NCBI GenBank assembly: GCA_900546565.1
Contig: URDC01000006.1
Coordinates: forward strand, 1 to 56,462
From: an uncultured Opitutales bacterium
GTDB lineage: Bacteria > Verrucomicrobiota > Verrucomicrobiia > Opitutales > Intestinicryptomonadaceae
DNA: 56,462 bases
Direction of reading: 5' to 3'
The position numbers and the translations under genes are program-made. Under the pieces are notes generated by a model. That model was not told where the DNA came from, searched no databases, and was given only the letters and a program-made list of their open reading frames with translations. Below, piece by piece: positions 17,417 through 25,316 of the stretch (its first letter is position 1; every line of letters begins with the position of its first letter).

Positions 17417-18679
17417 ATGGGCGCAAAAGACCACAGGTGCAGCTTTTGCGGGCGTTCGGCAAAGGAAGTTGGCGAACTTGTCGCGGGCGCGGACAACTCG
17501 GCAATCTGCCGCGAGTGTATTGGGGTGCTCAATAATCTTTTCGTTGTAAAGCAGCAAGAGCAGAATCAGCGCAAGGTCGAGGGTATGCTCGACTTCGAGC
17601 TGCGTTCCCCCTCGGCGATGAAGGCGGAGCTCGACAAGTATGTAATCGGGCAGGACAACGCCAAGAAAGTTCTTTCGGTGGCGGTCTACAACCACTATAA
17701 ACGTTTGCGCGCCGAGCTTCTCAAAAACGCGGGCACAGCGGCGGCTGGCGCGAAAAAGTCCCCGAAAGCTTCCGCGCAGAGTGGCGAATTCGACGGCGTC
17801 GAAATCGAAAAAAGCAACATTTTGCTAATCGGTCCTACGGGTTCGGGCAAGACGTATCTTGCGCGGACGCTTGCGAAAATGCTCAATGTCCCATTTGCAA
17901 TCGGCGACGCCACGAATGTCACCGAAGCGGGCTATGTGGGCGAAGACGTCGAAAACATTGTCCTCAATCTTCTTCGCGCCGCCGACTTCAATGTGGAACG
18001 CGCCCAATGCGGCATTATATATATTGACGAAATCGACAAAATTTGCCGCAAGATGGAGAATGTTTCAATCACGCGCGATGTCGGCGGCGAAGGCGTTCAG
18101 CAGGCTCTCCTGAAAATTCTCGAAGGCACGGTCTGCAATGTGCCGCCCAAAGGCGGGCGCAAGCATCCCGATCAGGAGTATATCCGCATTGACACGCGCA
18201 ACATTCTCTTTATTTGCGGCGGCGCGTTTGTCGGGCTTGACAAGATTGTGGAGCGTCGCAAGGAGGGCAAGATGCTCGGCTTTAATGCGCCTTCCGAAGC
18301 TCCGACCGAAGCCGAGCTTATGGCGGATGTCCAACCCGAAGACCTTGTAAAGTTCGGTTTCATCCCCGAATTTATAGGGCGTCTGCCCGTGGTTTCGAGT
18401 CTTTCGGAACTTTCGCGCGAAGACTTGGTGAACATTTTAAAGAACACGAAAAATTCGCTTATCAAGCAGTATCAAAAATTGATTTCCCTCGACGGGGCGA
18501 AGCTGACTTTTACCGACGATGCGATAAATGCGATTGCCCAGAAAGCCATTGAAATGGGCACAGGCGCGCGCGCGTTGCGTTCGATTATGGAGAAGCTTAT
18601 GCTTGATGTAATGTATACGCTTCCCGACACGAAGAAGGATGAGGTTGTAATCGACTCCTCCTTCATAAAAAACGGGTGA
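17417..18679 (+). CDS. clpX: ATP-dependent Clp protease ATPase subunit
   Basis: 420 residues. AAA+ unfoldase that feeds ClpP. N-terminal zinc domain with CSFC and CREC, Walker A GPTGSGKT, Walker B IIYIDEIDK, sensor and arginine-finger regions (ARALRSIMEKL). The IGF-type ClpP loop region falls around residue 280. The last codons AAA-AAC-GGG-TGA coincide with the terminus of the repeat element that follows, so the C-terminal Lys-Asn-Gly and the stop are element-derived. Confidence 0.97.
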   Translation: MGAKDHRCSFCGRSAKEVGELVAGADNSAICRECIGVLNNLFVVKQQEQNQRKVEGMLDFELRSPSAMKAELDKYVIGQDNAKKVLSVAVYNHYKRLRAELLKNAGTAAAGAKKSPKASAQSGEFDGVEIEKSNILLIGPTGSGKTYLARTLAKMLNVPFAIGDATNVTEAGYVGEDVENIVLNLLRAADFNVERAQCGIIYIDEIDKICRKMENVSITRDVGGEGVQQALLKILEGTVCNVPPKGGRKHPDQEYIRIDTRNILFICGGAFVGLDKIVERRKEGKMLGFNAPSEAPTEAELMADVQPEDLVKFGFIPEFIGRLPVVSSLSELSREDLVNILKNTKNSLIKQYQKLISLDGAKLTFTDDAINAIAQKAIEMGTGARALRSIMEKLMLDVMYTLPDTKKDEVVIDSSFIKNG

Positions 18680-18815
18680 TGACGTGCGCCTCTTAATCGG
18701 GTTCATTTAAAATACACCTGAAAATCTTTCCTCGTTGAGGAAAGATTTTTTTGGTTTTAAACTCGATTAAGAGGCGCACTCGCAGCTAAAAATGACTCGC
18801 GTTTCACCCGTTTTA
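18667..18815. repeat. palindromic element R6 overlapping the clpX stop codon
   Basis: Left end AAAAAACGGGTGA contains the clpX stop. Inner arms GTGCGCCTCTTAATCGGG (18684-18701) and CTCGATTAAGAGGCGCAC (18762-18779). A terminator hairpin AAATCTTTCCTC/GAGGAAAGATTT plus Ts lies at 18722-18752. The right end TTTCACCCGTTTTA pairs with the left end. No second stem of full length is seen. Confidence 0.75.
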
Positions 18816-18926
18816 GCTCAGCTCACACGCGTGTCCTCAACCGATTAAATAATGTAAAAGCTTAACTTCGTTCCGCTTTTAATAGAAAAGTAAAATAAGT
18901 TTGAATTAGCTTTCGGAGAACAGGAG

Positions 18927-19125
18927 AAAATCGCGAGGTTCGCACTGGAATTTGAGTTTTGCAAGCCGTAGCGTACTAAATGTACGTGAGGCGCAGCGAA
19001 ACCAAATTGAAGCCGAACCGCTTACTTTTGGTGGCGGATTCTATTTATAAAAAAAGACGTTCTTTTGAACGTCTTTTCGCATTTTAAATAATCCGCCGCC
19101 AACAAAAGTAAGCCCTCGCGATTTT
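18927..19125. repeat. three-stem palindromic element, full copy R6b (inverted orientation)
   Basis: Outer arms AAAATCGCGAGG (18927-18938) and CCTCGCGATTTT (19114-19125). Inner arms 19020-19040 and 19090-19113 (GTGGCGGATT pairing with AATCCGCCGC, and CTTACTTTTG with CAAAAGTAAG) are capped by the hairpin AAAAGACGTTC/GAACGTCTTTT at 19052-19077. The second stem is on the left, with apical GTAC/GTAC at 18973-18985, so the copy is reversed relative to R2. The arm sequences differ completely from R2, but the architecture is the same. Confidence 0.75.
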
Positions 19126-19240
19126 GAGAGTCTCTCGGAAAGAGAAAAAACAATAAAATTTTTAAGAAAAAACTTGCAACTTTCTCAGGGGGGGTATCTT
19201 AGCATTTTTAACAAAGAATTCTTGTAGACAAGGAGAAAAT

Positions 19241-20701
19241 ATGAACACTAACAAATTCGGTAAATATGCGCTTTCAAGCGCGATTTTCGCGGCGGCGTTT
19301 GTTGCGTCGGCGACGGACTACACGGTAAAACAAAGAGGCGATTGGAGCTCCGACGCGACTTGGTCGGACGGCAAAGTTCCTACATTGACGAACTCCGACA
19401 AGGTGATTTTCAGCTCGGCTGGGCTTAATTCCACAGTCAGTTCGAACACGACGGTCGGAACTCTCGACGTTTCGGCGGGGAACACAACCGTTTCAATCGC
19501 CGAAGGCAAAAAACTATCGATAGGTTCCTTCATTCTTGGCGCGGGCAAAACATTCACTTCCGAAGGCGACGGTACTCTGTCTTTTGTTCCGGAGAAAATG
19601 ACGGGAACGACTCCGAGCGGTATCTACAATTTCAACTCGAAAGTCGAATCTTGGGGTAAGCTTGCTGTTTCAAATTTTACAGGAGAGCTTAACTTCTACA
19701 ACGGCCTAAAACATACAGGGTACGAATTTATCGGAGCGTCCGAAAATCTCGTAATACGCTTCGGTAAAGAAACCGCAGGTTATAGTGGCGAGAAGAAACT
19801 CTATTCAGTCTCCAAAATACTCAACACCCACACAATAAAATCGTTCATTATCGGCAGCGATGCCAATACGACTTCGGGTGGTGGTTTGATGGTTCGCAAT
19901 ATGAGTGTTTACGGCGCGCTGACCGTTTCGGGCGTGGGGACTTGGTTAGACCTGTATACAGCTAGAATCGCCGGAACTTCCACGTTCTATGAGGGGGCGG
20001 AATTTACCCAAGTAAGAAGCCAGCCCGACAAATATAAGAATGTTATTGACGGCAGTTTGACGTTGAAGCGCGGCGTCAAGAAGTTCGAGTATGGCAACGA
20101 TGTAACTCTCTGGAACAACGCAAAATTGACGCTTGAAACAAGCAATCTCATCACTGTTAACGGCGCAGCGCAGGGAGAATCCACATTCTACCTGCAACAA
20201 ATGTCTATCAAACAAGCCGGCGTTATCGATTCTCTTGTCTTTACAAAAGCCAACGTCACAATAGAACTTCTCGCCGACAACGACTTCGGCGCGTTCGACT
20301 TCTGCGGAGCGTCGATTCTCAATCTCGTCACGAATGGCAACAAGGTGATTATTGGCGGCTTCACGGTTTCCGACACCTCGTCTTCCTACAAAGACGGTAA
20401 AGGAACGACGCACGAACTCACCGTCGAAAAGGGCAGCGTAACGCTTAACATCAGCAATTCCTCCGACAACACGATTTTCATCAAATCGCTTGAAAACCTC
20501 GACACATACGATGAGGACGGTGTTCTCCGCGCTTCGAACATTCTCATTAAAACAGCGGACGGCGATGTCAACGCATTCCTTGTCGCGGCAGAGGGCGGCT
20601 GGTATGTCAACTCGACGGCGGCAGTCCCCGAGCCTGCCACGGTTGCGGCGTTATTCGGTCTCGCGGCGTTGGGCTTCGCCTTCTACCGCCGCCGCCGCTA
20701 A
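19241..20701 (+). CDS. PEP-CTERM sorting domain protein, surface or exported beta-rich protein
   Basis: 486 residues. Signal peptide at the N-terminus (KYALSSAIFAAAFVASA), then a long beta-rich region full of G, S, T and N (for example WSSDATWSDGKVP, typical of verrucomicrobial autotransporter-like repeat proteins). It ends in a PEP-CTERM tail: VPEPAT, a hydrophobic helix of about 18 residues, and a final RRRR. Such tails are recognised by an exosortase and anchor or release the protein at the cell surface. The middle has no catalytic motif that I recognise. A strong AAGGAG ribosome site precedes the ATG. The stop codon is the start of repeat R7. No exosortase gene is present in the window. 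Confidence 0.85.
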   Translation: MNTNKFGKYALSSAIFAAAFVASATDYTVKQRGDWSSDATWSDGKVPTLTNSDKVIFSSAGLNSTVSSNTTVGTLDVSAGNTTVSIAEGKKLSIGSFILGAGKTFTSEGDGTLSFVPEKMTGTTPSGIYNFNSKVESWGKLAVSNFTGELNFYNGLKHTGYEFIGASENLVIRFGKETAGYSGEKKLYSVSKILNTHTIKSFIIGSDANTTSGGGLMVRNMSVYGALTVSGVGTWLDLYTARIAGTSTFYEGAEFTQVRSQPDKYKNVIDGSLTLKRGVKKFEYGNDVTLWNNAKLTLETSNLITVNGAAQGESTFYLQQMSIKQAGVIDSLVFTKANVTIELLADNDFGAFDFCGASILNLVTNGNKVIIGGFTVSDTSSSYKDGKGTTHELTVEKGSVTLNISNSSDNTIFIKSLENLDTYDEDGVLRASNILIKTADGDVNAFLVAAEGGWYVNSTAAVPEPATVAALFGLAALGFAFYRRRR

Positions 20702-20804
20702 AACGACTGAGGCCGCCTCGTTTGCGAAATATTTTTTTATAATGCTGAAAGAAGTTCCATTCGGAACTTCTTTTTTTGTTTTTTAGATTTACAAACGGAG
20801 GCGC
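20699..20804. repeat. palindromic element R7 fused to the stop of the PEP-CTERM gene
   Basis: TAAAACGACTGAGG at 20699-20712 includes the stop codon. Inner arms CGCCTCGTTTGCGAAAT and ATTTACAAACGGAGGCGC, with a central hairpin GAAGTTCC/GGAACTTC plus seven Ts at 20750-20777. The right outer arm is degenerate. Confidence 0.7.
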
Positions 20805-20830
20805 ACTTGCGGACGCTTTTTTCGAAAACA

Positions 20831-20864
20831 TAAAAGGGCTTCCGTAGGGAAGCCTTTTTTGTTT
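20831..20864. terminator. bidirectional terminator between PEP-CTERM gene and ftsZ
   Basis: GGCTTCC/GGAAGCC stem flanked by AAAA on one side and six Ts on the other, between two convergent genes. It sits 19 bp beyond the end of the ftsZ-like gene. Confidence 0.7.
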
Positions 20865-20882
20865 TAGGTATAATGTTTTTTG

Positions 20883-22286
20883 TTACAATGTCGTGATTTT
20901 TATGCGTTTGCGCGAGAATGTGGGAATGTCCAAATCGACGCCTTTGCGTTCGTTTGACGGGGTGTTTTCGAAGAGTCCGCGCTCGTCGAGTTCAAAAATC
21001 ATTTGCTCTTTTGTCTGTTTTTTTGCATCGGGTTCGGACTTCGGCGGCGGCGTGAACTCGACGGGGCTGGGGGCTGGGGCTTGCGCAGTTTCGTCGACGC
21101 GCGTTGTTTGTTGTGTGTTTTCGTCAATCGAAGCGGAGTCTTCGTCGTCGACTGACGGCTGGGGGATTTCCGCAGTGTGCGTGTCTGTCAATTCGCTATC
21201 TGCTGTGGGCTCGTTTATTGCCGAAATGGGTTCTGATGTGTGTGTTGCGTTTGAAAGGTTGTGTGAATCGGGTTGTATGCAAGCAGGTTGTGTCGGCTGC
21301 TGGTTTTCGTTTATGGCGGTGTGTGTGGGTGTGGTTTCTTTGGTTGTGTTTGTGGTGTGTTGTGCGGGGATTGGTTCGGCATCGGGCTCTGCCGCCGCCG
21401 CGAGAATTTTTATGTCCTGCGAATTTTTCTCGGCACAAACCGAAAAATAAATTCTGTCGTCGACGCTGAGCGAATCTTTTGCCGTGCGCAGTATTTGTTT
21501 TATTTCGGGCATTGAGACGGTGTTCGGGCATTTTATCGCGACGAGGGCGTTTTTAAAACGCCGTGCCGCGCACATCATCGGCGAGCGTTTTATTTCGTCG
21601 AACGCTTCGTCGAGGTTGTCCATTTTTGCGGAAGCAAAACCCGCGCCGATTTTTTTGCCGGCGAAGATTTCGGCGAATGCGGTCGGGTCGATTTTCAAAA
21701 ATGCCGATGTCGAAAATCCCGAAGCGAGTGTGCCGATTAGTTCGGCTATTTTTGCGTTCGACTTTTGCAAAGCCTCTTCCGCGCCGATGCCAGACTGCGC
21801 CAAGACTACGTCGTTTTCAAACGCGAAAGCCGCCGCCGACCTGCCGCGTAAGAATGCGAAACTCTTTCTTGCAAGCGAGCGTTTCGAGACTCCTTCAAGC
21901 TCGAACGGCAGAGCGAAAACAGAGATGACCGTTGTCGGTTTCTCGGCGAGTTTCGAGAGAATGGGGGCGACGATACTCGCCGTTCCTCCGCCGAGCCCGC
22001 CCGTCAAAATTAAAACGTCGACGTGGCGGGCAATCTTTGCCAGATACTGAATGTATTGCGTTGCGGCGTCTTTTGCCAGCTTTGTATTGCCGCCCGTGCC
22101 GCGCCCCGATGTGGCGTCGATTGCCATATGCAGGCGTTTTGCCGACTTCGCCGAAGCCGCGCAGTCGGCGTCGGTATCGACCGCCACAAGCTGCGCGCCC
22201 GCGCAGGCGTCCGCCGTCAGTCCGTTTAAAATCCGTATTCCCGCCGCGCCTATGCCGACTATTCTCACTTTTATCTGCTGGTCCAT
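20883..22286 (-). CDS. ftsZ: divergent FtsZ-like division protein
   Basis: 467 residues from the ATG giving MDQQIKVRIVGIG. An open frame continues upstream into ftsA and is out of place. The position after ftsQ-ftsA and the fold motifs identify FtsZ, but key sites are altered. T1 is GIGAAG instead of GxGGGGxN. The tubulin signature GGGTGTG reads GGGTASI (residues 99-105). The T7 catalytic loop NxDxxD reads KIDPTA (198-203), so the Asn and second Asp are lost. The segment FALPFELEG matches TxPFxxEG. A 150-residue linker rich in T, H, Q, P and E follows. The C-terminal tail LDIPTFSRKRIKI is the conserved peptide that binds FtsA. GTP hydrolysis is doubtful. The role may be as a partner of another FtsZ or as a non-canonical filament. 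Confidence 0.85.
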   Translation of the reverse strand: MDQQIKVRIVGIGAAGIRILNGLTADACAGAQLVAVDTDADCAASAKSAKRLHMAIDATSGRGTGGNTKLAKDAATQYIQYLAKIARHVDVLILTGGLGGGTASIVAPILSKLAEKPTTVISVFALPFELEGVSKRSLARKSFAFLRGRSAAAFAFENDVVLAQSGIGAEEALQKSNAKIAELIGTLASGFSTSAFLKIDPTAFAEIFAGKKIGAGFASAKMDNLDEAFDEIKRSPMMCAARRFKNALVAIKCPNTVSMPEIKQILRTAKDSLSVDDRIYFSVCAEKNSQDIKILAAAAEPDAEPIPAQHTTNTTKETTPTHTAINENQQPTQPACIQPDSHNLSNATHTSEPISAINEPTADSELTDTHTAEIPQPSVDDEDSASIDENTQQTTRVDETAQAPAPSPVEFTPPPKSEPDAKKQTKEQMIFELDERGLFENTPSNERKGVDLDIPTFSRKRIKITTL

Positions 22287-22288
22287 CG

Positions 22289-23485
22289 CTAAAAGAAAAT
22301 GTCCTTGATTGCGGCGAAGAATCCCGACTGTTTCGCCGCGCGTTTGCGCTCGCGGTTTCTGATGTGTTCGAGCACGCCGATTGCCGCCGCCCAGCTTTGC
22401 ATGCGCAGGTGTTTGGGCAGTTCCGCCGAGAATTTGCCCTTCGAGCACGGACGCGAGAAAATTTCGGCGGCAAGTTCGCAGATGCCCTTCATATTTGCCG
22501 CGCCGCCCGTGAGGACGACCTCGCCGATTCCGTTTTCGCACAGGAATTCCTGAACGTCTTCGCGCAGGATTTCGAGCAGCTCGATTACGCGCGCGCGTAT
22601 GATTTTGTTGACGGAGTCGCCCAGAATTTTTTTGTCGCCGATTTGTTTGTCGCCGAATGCCCAATAGACTTTCGACTTTTCCTCCTCGGAAATGTTGAGT
22701 TTGCCGCACGAAATTTTTACGCTTTCGGCGGTTTTTGCCGCCAGACGCAGACCTATTGCAAGGTCGTTTGTTATGTGGTTTCCGCCCACGGGGATGACGC
22801 CTGCAAGCAGCACGCGTCCGTTTTTTACGACGGCGTAATCGGTAGTCCCCGCTCCGATGTCGGCAACGAGGACGCCGTCGGTTTTCTGCTGCGCAGATGT
22901 CACGGCGATTGCGGATGCGACGCCCGAAAGAATTATGTCGTCGAACTCCAAGCCCGCGCTTCGTATGATGTTCGCCATTTCGATAATGCGCTCGTTGTCG
23001 CCGTGAATCATCAAGTACTCGGCGTCGATTTTCGAGCCGGTCTTGCCGACGGGGTCGAGGCAGGGTTTGCCGTCGAGATAATAGGCACAGCAGATTTTCT
23101 GAATATAGCTTCGCCCCTTTTCGAGAATTTTCCGCTTGGCGTCATCTTTGGCTCGTTCGACGTCCTCGCGCCGCACGACGCCGTCGGAGCTTGAAATGTT
23201 TGCCGAGCCGAGGTTGCGGAAGGTTTTTATGTGCGTTCCGCTGACGGCGAGCGAAATATTTTTGATGTTCACCGACGCGTTGTTTTCGGCGTTCGAAATG
23301 GCGTTGCGCGTTTTTGCGTATGTTTTCGCGACGTCTACGATGTCGCCCTTTTTGACCGCAAGCAGTGTGTCGACGCTGCTTTTGGCGACGATGTTGAGCT
23401 TTTCGCCGTCGATGAGTTCGGCTATCAAAACTTTTATTTTCGACGTTCCCCATTCGAGAACCGCCACTGGTTGACTCTCGCTCAT
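22289..23485 (-). CDS. ftsA: cell division protein FtsA
   Basis: 398 residues. Actin-like ATPase that tethers FtsZ to the membrane. Phosphate motifs are VLEWGTSKIKVLIAE at the N-terminus and VADIGAGTTDYAV mid-chain. ADP contact VVLTGGAANMKG is near the C-terminus. The final SGFFAAIKDIFF is an amphipathic membrane-targeting helix. Its ATG overlaps the ftsQ stop by 4 bp, and only 2 bp separate it from the FtsZ-like gene. The FtsA tail-binding partner motif is intact in that FtsZ. Confidence 0.95.
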   Translation of the reverse strand: MSESQPVAVLEWGTSKIKVLIAELIDGEKLNIVAKSSVDTLLAVKKGDIVDVAKTYAKTRNAISNAENNASVNIKNISLAVSGTHIKTFRNLGSANISSSDGVVRREDVERAKDDAKRKILEKGRSYIQKICCAYYLDGKPCLDPVGKTGSKIDAEYLMIHGDNERIIEMANIIRSAGLEFDDIILSGVASAIAVTSAQQKTDGVLVADIGAGTTDYAVVKNGRVLLAGVIPVGGNHITNDLAIGLRLAAKTAESVKISCGKLNISEEEKSKVYWAFGDKQIGDKKILGDSVNKIIRARVIELLEILREDVQEFLCENGIGEVVLTGGAANMKGICELAAEIFSRPCSKGKFSAELPKHLRMQSWAAAIGVLEHIRNRERKRAAKQSGFFAAIKDIFF

Positions 23486-24372
23486 TTCTTTGATGATTTC
23501 AGTTTTACGTCGGCGCGCTCCTTCAACGAAAGGTCGATTTGCCTGATGTCTTTGATTTGGTTTTGCTCGGAATACTTCAAAACGTATTCGAGACGGTCGA
23601 ATTGTTTTTGATAATCTTTGGGGGCGAATATTATTTTTACGCCGTCGCCGGTTGTCGCCGAAATCAGCGGCGAGACGCTTTCAAGCTCGCCGATGTCGAT
23701 TGACGCCCATTTTTGCATAGGCATTTTCGCCTGTGTGAACGCCAGAAACTCCGCGAGCTTGTCGGCGCATTTGAGGGGTTCGGGCGTGCGCCCTTTGAAG
23801 CGGATTCCGCCGCCCGTTATCAGCGGCATGGAGTTCATATACGACGCGCTCAGGCACACGGGCTCGTAGAATGTTCCGTCGGGCGAGAGCGCGAAGACTA
23901 CTGTACGGTCATCGATTTTGGCGATTGTCTTCGCCATTGGGAGGTGTTCGGAAATCGTGATTTTTAGCCTGTCGGGGTAGACGCGCTCGACTTTTGCAGA
24001 CTTCACCTGCGACAGGCTTTCGAGGGCGTTTTTTATCGCGAAAATGTTTACGTCGGCAAGTTTTGTGCGCTTGGGAAGTTTGATGTATGCGCCAATCCAC
24101 TTGGGGGTGATGACGCCGTCGGTTTTGAATTCTATGCGCTTTACGCTCTCGCTTTCCGAGCCGAAAAAGTCGTCCAAAAATGCGTTCGAATAGAGAAAAT
24201 ACGCGCCGTAGCCCGCGGCGGCAACCGCGGCGAACGCTGCGAATTTTTTCGCGCGGGAAAAGAAAATCCGCAAACGCGCCGTCCACGCGACGGTCTTGGT
24301 CTTCCTTGCGTTCGGACCTTCCAGAAGGGCGCGCCAATCGGCGTTCGATTTTGCGGGTTTGCGTTTTGCCAT
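23482..24372 (-). CDS. ftsQ: cell division protein FtsQ (POTRA domain)
   Basis: 296 residues from MAKRKPAKSN. The frame opens 25 codons further up, but that part lies in ddl. A basic cytoplasmic N-terminus of about 40 residues is followed by one membrane helix (about 41-62) and a POTRA-like domain with SLSQVKSAKVERVYPDRLKITISEHLPMA, the classical FtsQ signature. It bridges FtsA-side and FtsB/L-side parts of the divisome. It overlaps ftsA by 4 bp. Confidence 0.88.
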   Translation of the reverse strand: MAKRKPAKSNADWRALLEGPNARKTKTVAWTARLRIFFSRAKKFAAFAAVAAAGYGAYFLYSNAFLDDFFGSESESVKRIEFKTDGVITPKWIGAYIKLPKRTKLADVNIFAIKNALESLSQVKSAKVERVYPDRLKITISEHLPMAKTIAKIDDRTVVFALSPDGTFYEPVCLSASYMNSMPLITGGGIRFKGRTPEPLKCADKLAEFLAFTQAKMPMQKWASIDIGELESVSPLISATTGDGVKIIFAPKDYQKQFDRLEYVLKYSEQNQIKDIRQIDLSLKERADVKLKSSKK

Positions 24373-24380
24373 GGCTATTT

Positions 24381-25295
24381 TCAGAGGCGTTTGATTGCGT
24401 TTTCGACCATTTTCGCGCAGAGCGAATCGAAGTCGTAGCCGACGCACGACGCGCTTTTGGGCAGCAGGCTTGTGGGCGTCATCCCCGGGAGGGTGTTGAT
24501 TTCGAGAATGATAAAATCAAGCGGTTTTTCGCTTTTTATGATGAAATCCACCCGCGCGAAATCGCGGCAGCCGCAGACTTCGAACGCCTTTTGCGCCGCC
24601 GCCTTTATTGCCTGCAAAGTTTCGGGAGCGACTTTTGCGGGAAATTCGTAGACTGTCGACCCCGCGGTGTATTTGCGCTTGAAGTCGTAGACGCCGCCCT
24701 GCGGTTTGATTTCGACAAGTCCAGCAGCCTCGCCGTCGATTACGCCCATCGAAAATTCGCGGCCGCGCACGCGCTCTTCCACAAGCCAGAAGCCGTCGGT
24801 GATTTTTTCGAGAGCCGCCTGCGTTTGGTCGGGCGAATCCGAAATTACGAGACCTACGCTGCTGCCTTTGTCGGCGGGTTTTATGACTGCGCCGTTGGGA
24901 AATAGGGCGGAAATAGCCTTTTTATCGGGCATTTTTGCGGCTTCGAACTCGACCGCCTTTGCGGTCGGCAGCCCCGCAAAATTCATTAGAGCTTTCGCGG
25001 CGGGTTTTACCATGCAAACCCTGCTTGACAGACTCTCGCAGCCGGCGTAGGAAATTCCCGCGTCTTCAAGCTGTTTTTGCAAGGTGCCGTCCTCGCCGTA
25101 ATCGCCGTGCATTGCGGGGAATACGACGCAGTTTTCGGGGTCTAGCCCCTGCGGGAGTTCGTTTTTTTCGAGTGTGATTAGCTCGGCGTCGAAGTTTTTT
25201 TTCAACGCCTCGAAGACGAATTTTCCGCTGACTTTCGAGACGTCGCTCTCGGGGGAAATTCCCCCGCATAAGACTATTATTTTGGGCTTGCGCAT
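24381..25295 (-). CDS. ddl: D-alanine--D-alanine ligase
   Basis: 304 residues. ATP-grasp enzyme making D-Ala-D-Ala for the peptidoglycan stem peptide. N-terminal CGGISPESDVS (usual GGxSxEHxVS, His replaced by Asp), HGDYGEDGTLQ, the ATP-grasp loop IKPADKGSSVGL and C-terminal EINTLPGMTPTS are visible. It lies 8 bp ahead of ftsQ. Together with alr (43874-44947) it covers the D-Ala branch. Confidence 0.94.
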   Translation of the reverse strand: MRKPKIIVLCGGISPESDVSKVSGKFVFEALKKNFDAELITLEKNELPQGLDPENCVVFPAMHGDYGEDGTLQKQLEDAGISYAGCESLSSRVCMVKPAAKALMNFAGLPTAKAVEFEAAKMPDKKAISALFPNGAVIKPADKGSSVGLVISDSPDQTQAALEKITDGFWLVEERVRGREFSMGVIDGEAAGLVEIKPQGGVYDFKRKYTAGSTVYEFPAKVAPETLQAIKAAAQKAFEVCGCRDFARVDFIIKSEKPLDFIILEINTLPGMTPTSLLPKSASCVGYDFDSLCAKMVENAIKRL

Positions 25296-25316
25296 AATGA
25301 AATTTGATTGGAAATG

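Noticed and set aside
20893..21450. Cysteine- and glycine-rich open frame opposite the FtsZ linker
   Set aside because: Caused by the A+C bias of the linker read in reverse. No start site or neighbour supports it.
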